A program made the translations under genes and the position numbers. Below are positions 54,155 to 54,424 of a stretch of DNA of 54,424 bases, one piece after another. The notes beneath the pieces are model-generated. The model was not told the origin of the DNA, did no database searches, and saw only the letters and a list, made by a program, of their open reading frames with translations. Position 1 is the first letter of the stretch; each line of letters opens with the position of its first letter. The stretch lies in assembly GCF_000090795.2 (NCBI RefSeq), contig NW_003546566.1, forward strand, positions 23,416 to 77,839, in the 5' to 3' direction. Source of the DNA: Amphimedon queenslandica (taxonomy: Eukaryota; Porifera; Demospongiae; Haplosclerida; Niphatidae).

Positions 54155-54268
54155 ATGCCGCCAAAGAAGAAGCCAAGAAGGGAGAGCTTTCAGAAAAAGG
54201 ATCAACAAGCTATGGTAAAAAGTTTTCTTGAGTGTGAAGAAGAAGCAGTGCAAAAGTTGAATGATGGC
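54155..54268 (+). CDS. start of unrecognised Lys-rich protein (partial or uncertain)
   Basis: ATG at 54155 opens MPPKKKPRRESFQKKDQQAM and reads on as KSFLECEEEAVQKLNDG to a TGA at 54267-54269. A possible donor (ATG|gtaaaa) at 54214 would end the first exon after QQAM. A Pro/Lys/Arg-rich start of this kind is common in nuclear proteins; nothing more can be said. The segment after the donor is repeated in inverted orientation at 54350-54412. Confidence 0.4.
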
Positions 54269-54413
54269 TGATGAGTAATGAGATGTTCCTTGGCTGGGAA
54301 ATTACAAATAGAGTTAACAAATTCTCTCCTGGATGCTTTATATTTCAGATGACAGCCATCATCCAACTTTTGCACTGCTTCTTCCACTACTTCTTCACAC
54401 TCAAGAAAACTGT
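54218..54413. repeat. inverted repeat, arms ~50-60 bp, at window edge
   Basis: The left arm (agttttcttgagtgtgaaga through atgatggctg, 54219-54271) is the complement of the right arm (cagccatcatccaacttttg through tcaagaaaactg, 54354-54411). The right arm has a small insertion and single-base differences. The two arms are about 80 bases apart. The right arm, read on the minus strand, encodes the same LECEE...EEAVQKLDDG and stays open for another 35 codons. Confidence 0.8.
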
Positions 54414-54424
54414 TTGGGGATCCT

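Overview
The window reads as nuclear DNA of a demosponge, most likely Amphimedon queenslandica or a close relative. The reasons are densely packed metazoan genes, many short AT-rich GT-AG introns, (TTA)n microsatellites, and intronless beta-helix/multi-TM genes of a kind I associate with sponges. The species name is inference; no database was consulted. A run of ten Ns at 18361-18370 marks an assembly gap.

Layout, left to right: (1) 2-430, 3' end of a beta-helix/multi-TM receptor-like gene. (2) 617-2863, two small unrecognised genes on the minus strand. (3) 3049-6756, a ZC2HC1-type zinc-finger gene and an AlkD-like DNA glycosylase gene. (4) 6915-8521, minus-strand Btz-domain (CASC3/Barentsz-like) gene. 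(5) 8930-16660, a 13-exon Vac8-like armadillo-repeat gene with an antisense cyclin B gene (12926-11613) nested in one intron. (6) 17008-17799, UQCC2 on the minus strand. (7) 17921-25093, three tandem cathepsin B genes; the middle copy carries two nonsense or splice lesions. (8) 25354-33301, two intronless ~1250-residue beta-helix/multi-TM genes, tail to tail. (9) 33717-37206, TFIIE-alpha. (10) 37328-44348, AGTPBP1/CCP1. (11) 44442-49345, PUS7. (12) 49772-52673, a furin-like proprotein convertase. (13) 52780-53820, an RDH-type short-chain dehydrogenase. (14) 54155 to the edge, the start of an unrecognised gene beside an inverted repeat.

The genes are mostly housekeeping and not functionally linked. 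What stands out is the architecture. Most neighbours are divergent pairs with 121-430 bp between start codons or convergent pairs with 90-400 bp between stops, and a CCACGCC/CCACACC-type box lies close to many starts.

The accessory signal lies in introns. A ~177-bp repeat is tandemly amplified in two introns and scattered singly elsewhere. At least five short inverted-repeat (MITE-like) elements are visible. Two of these sit in cathepsin B copy 2 at places where copy 1 keeps the empty site, so they postdate the duplication.
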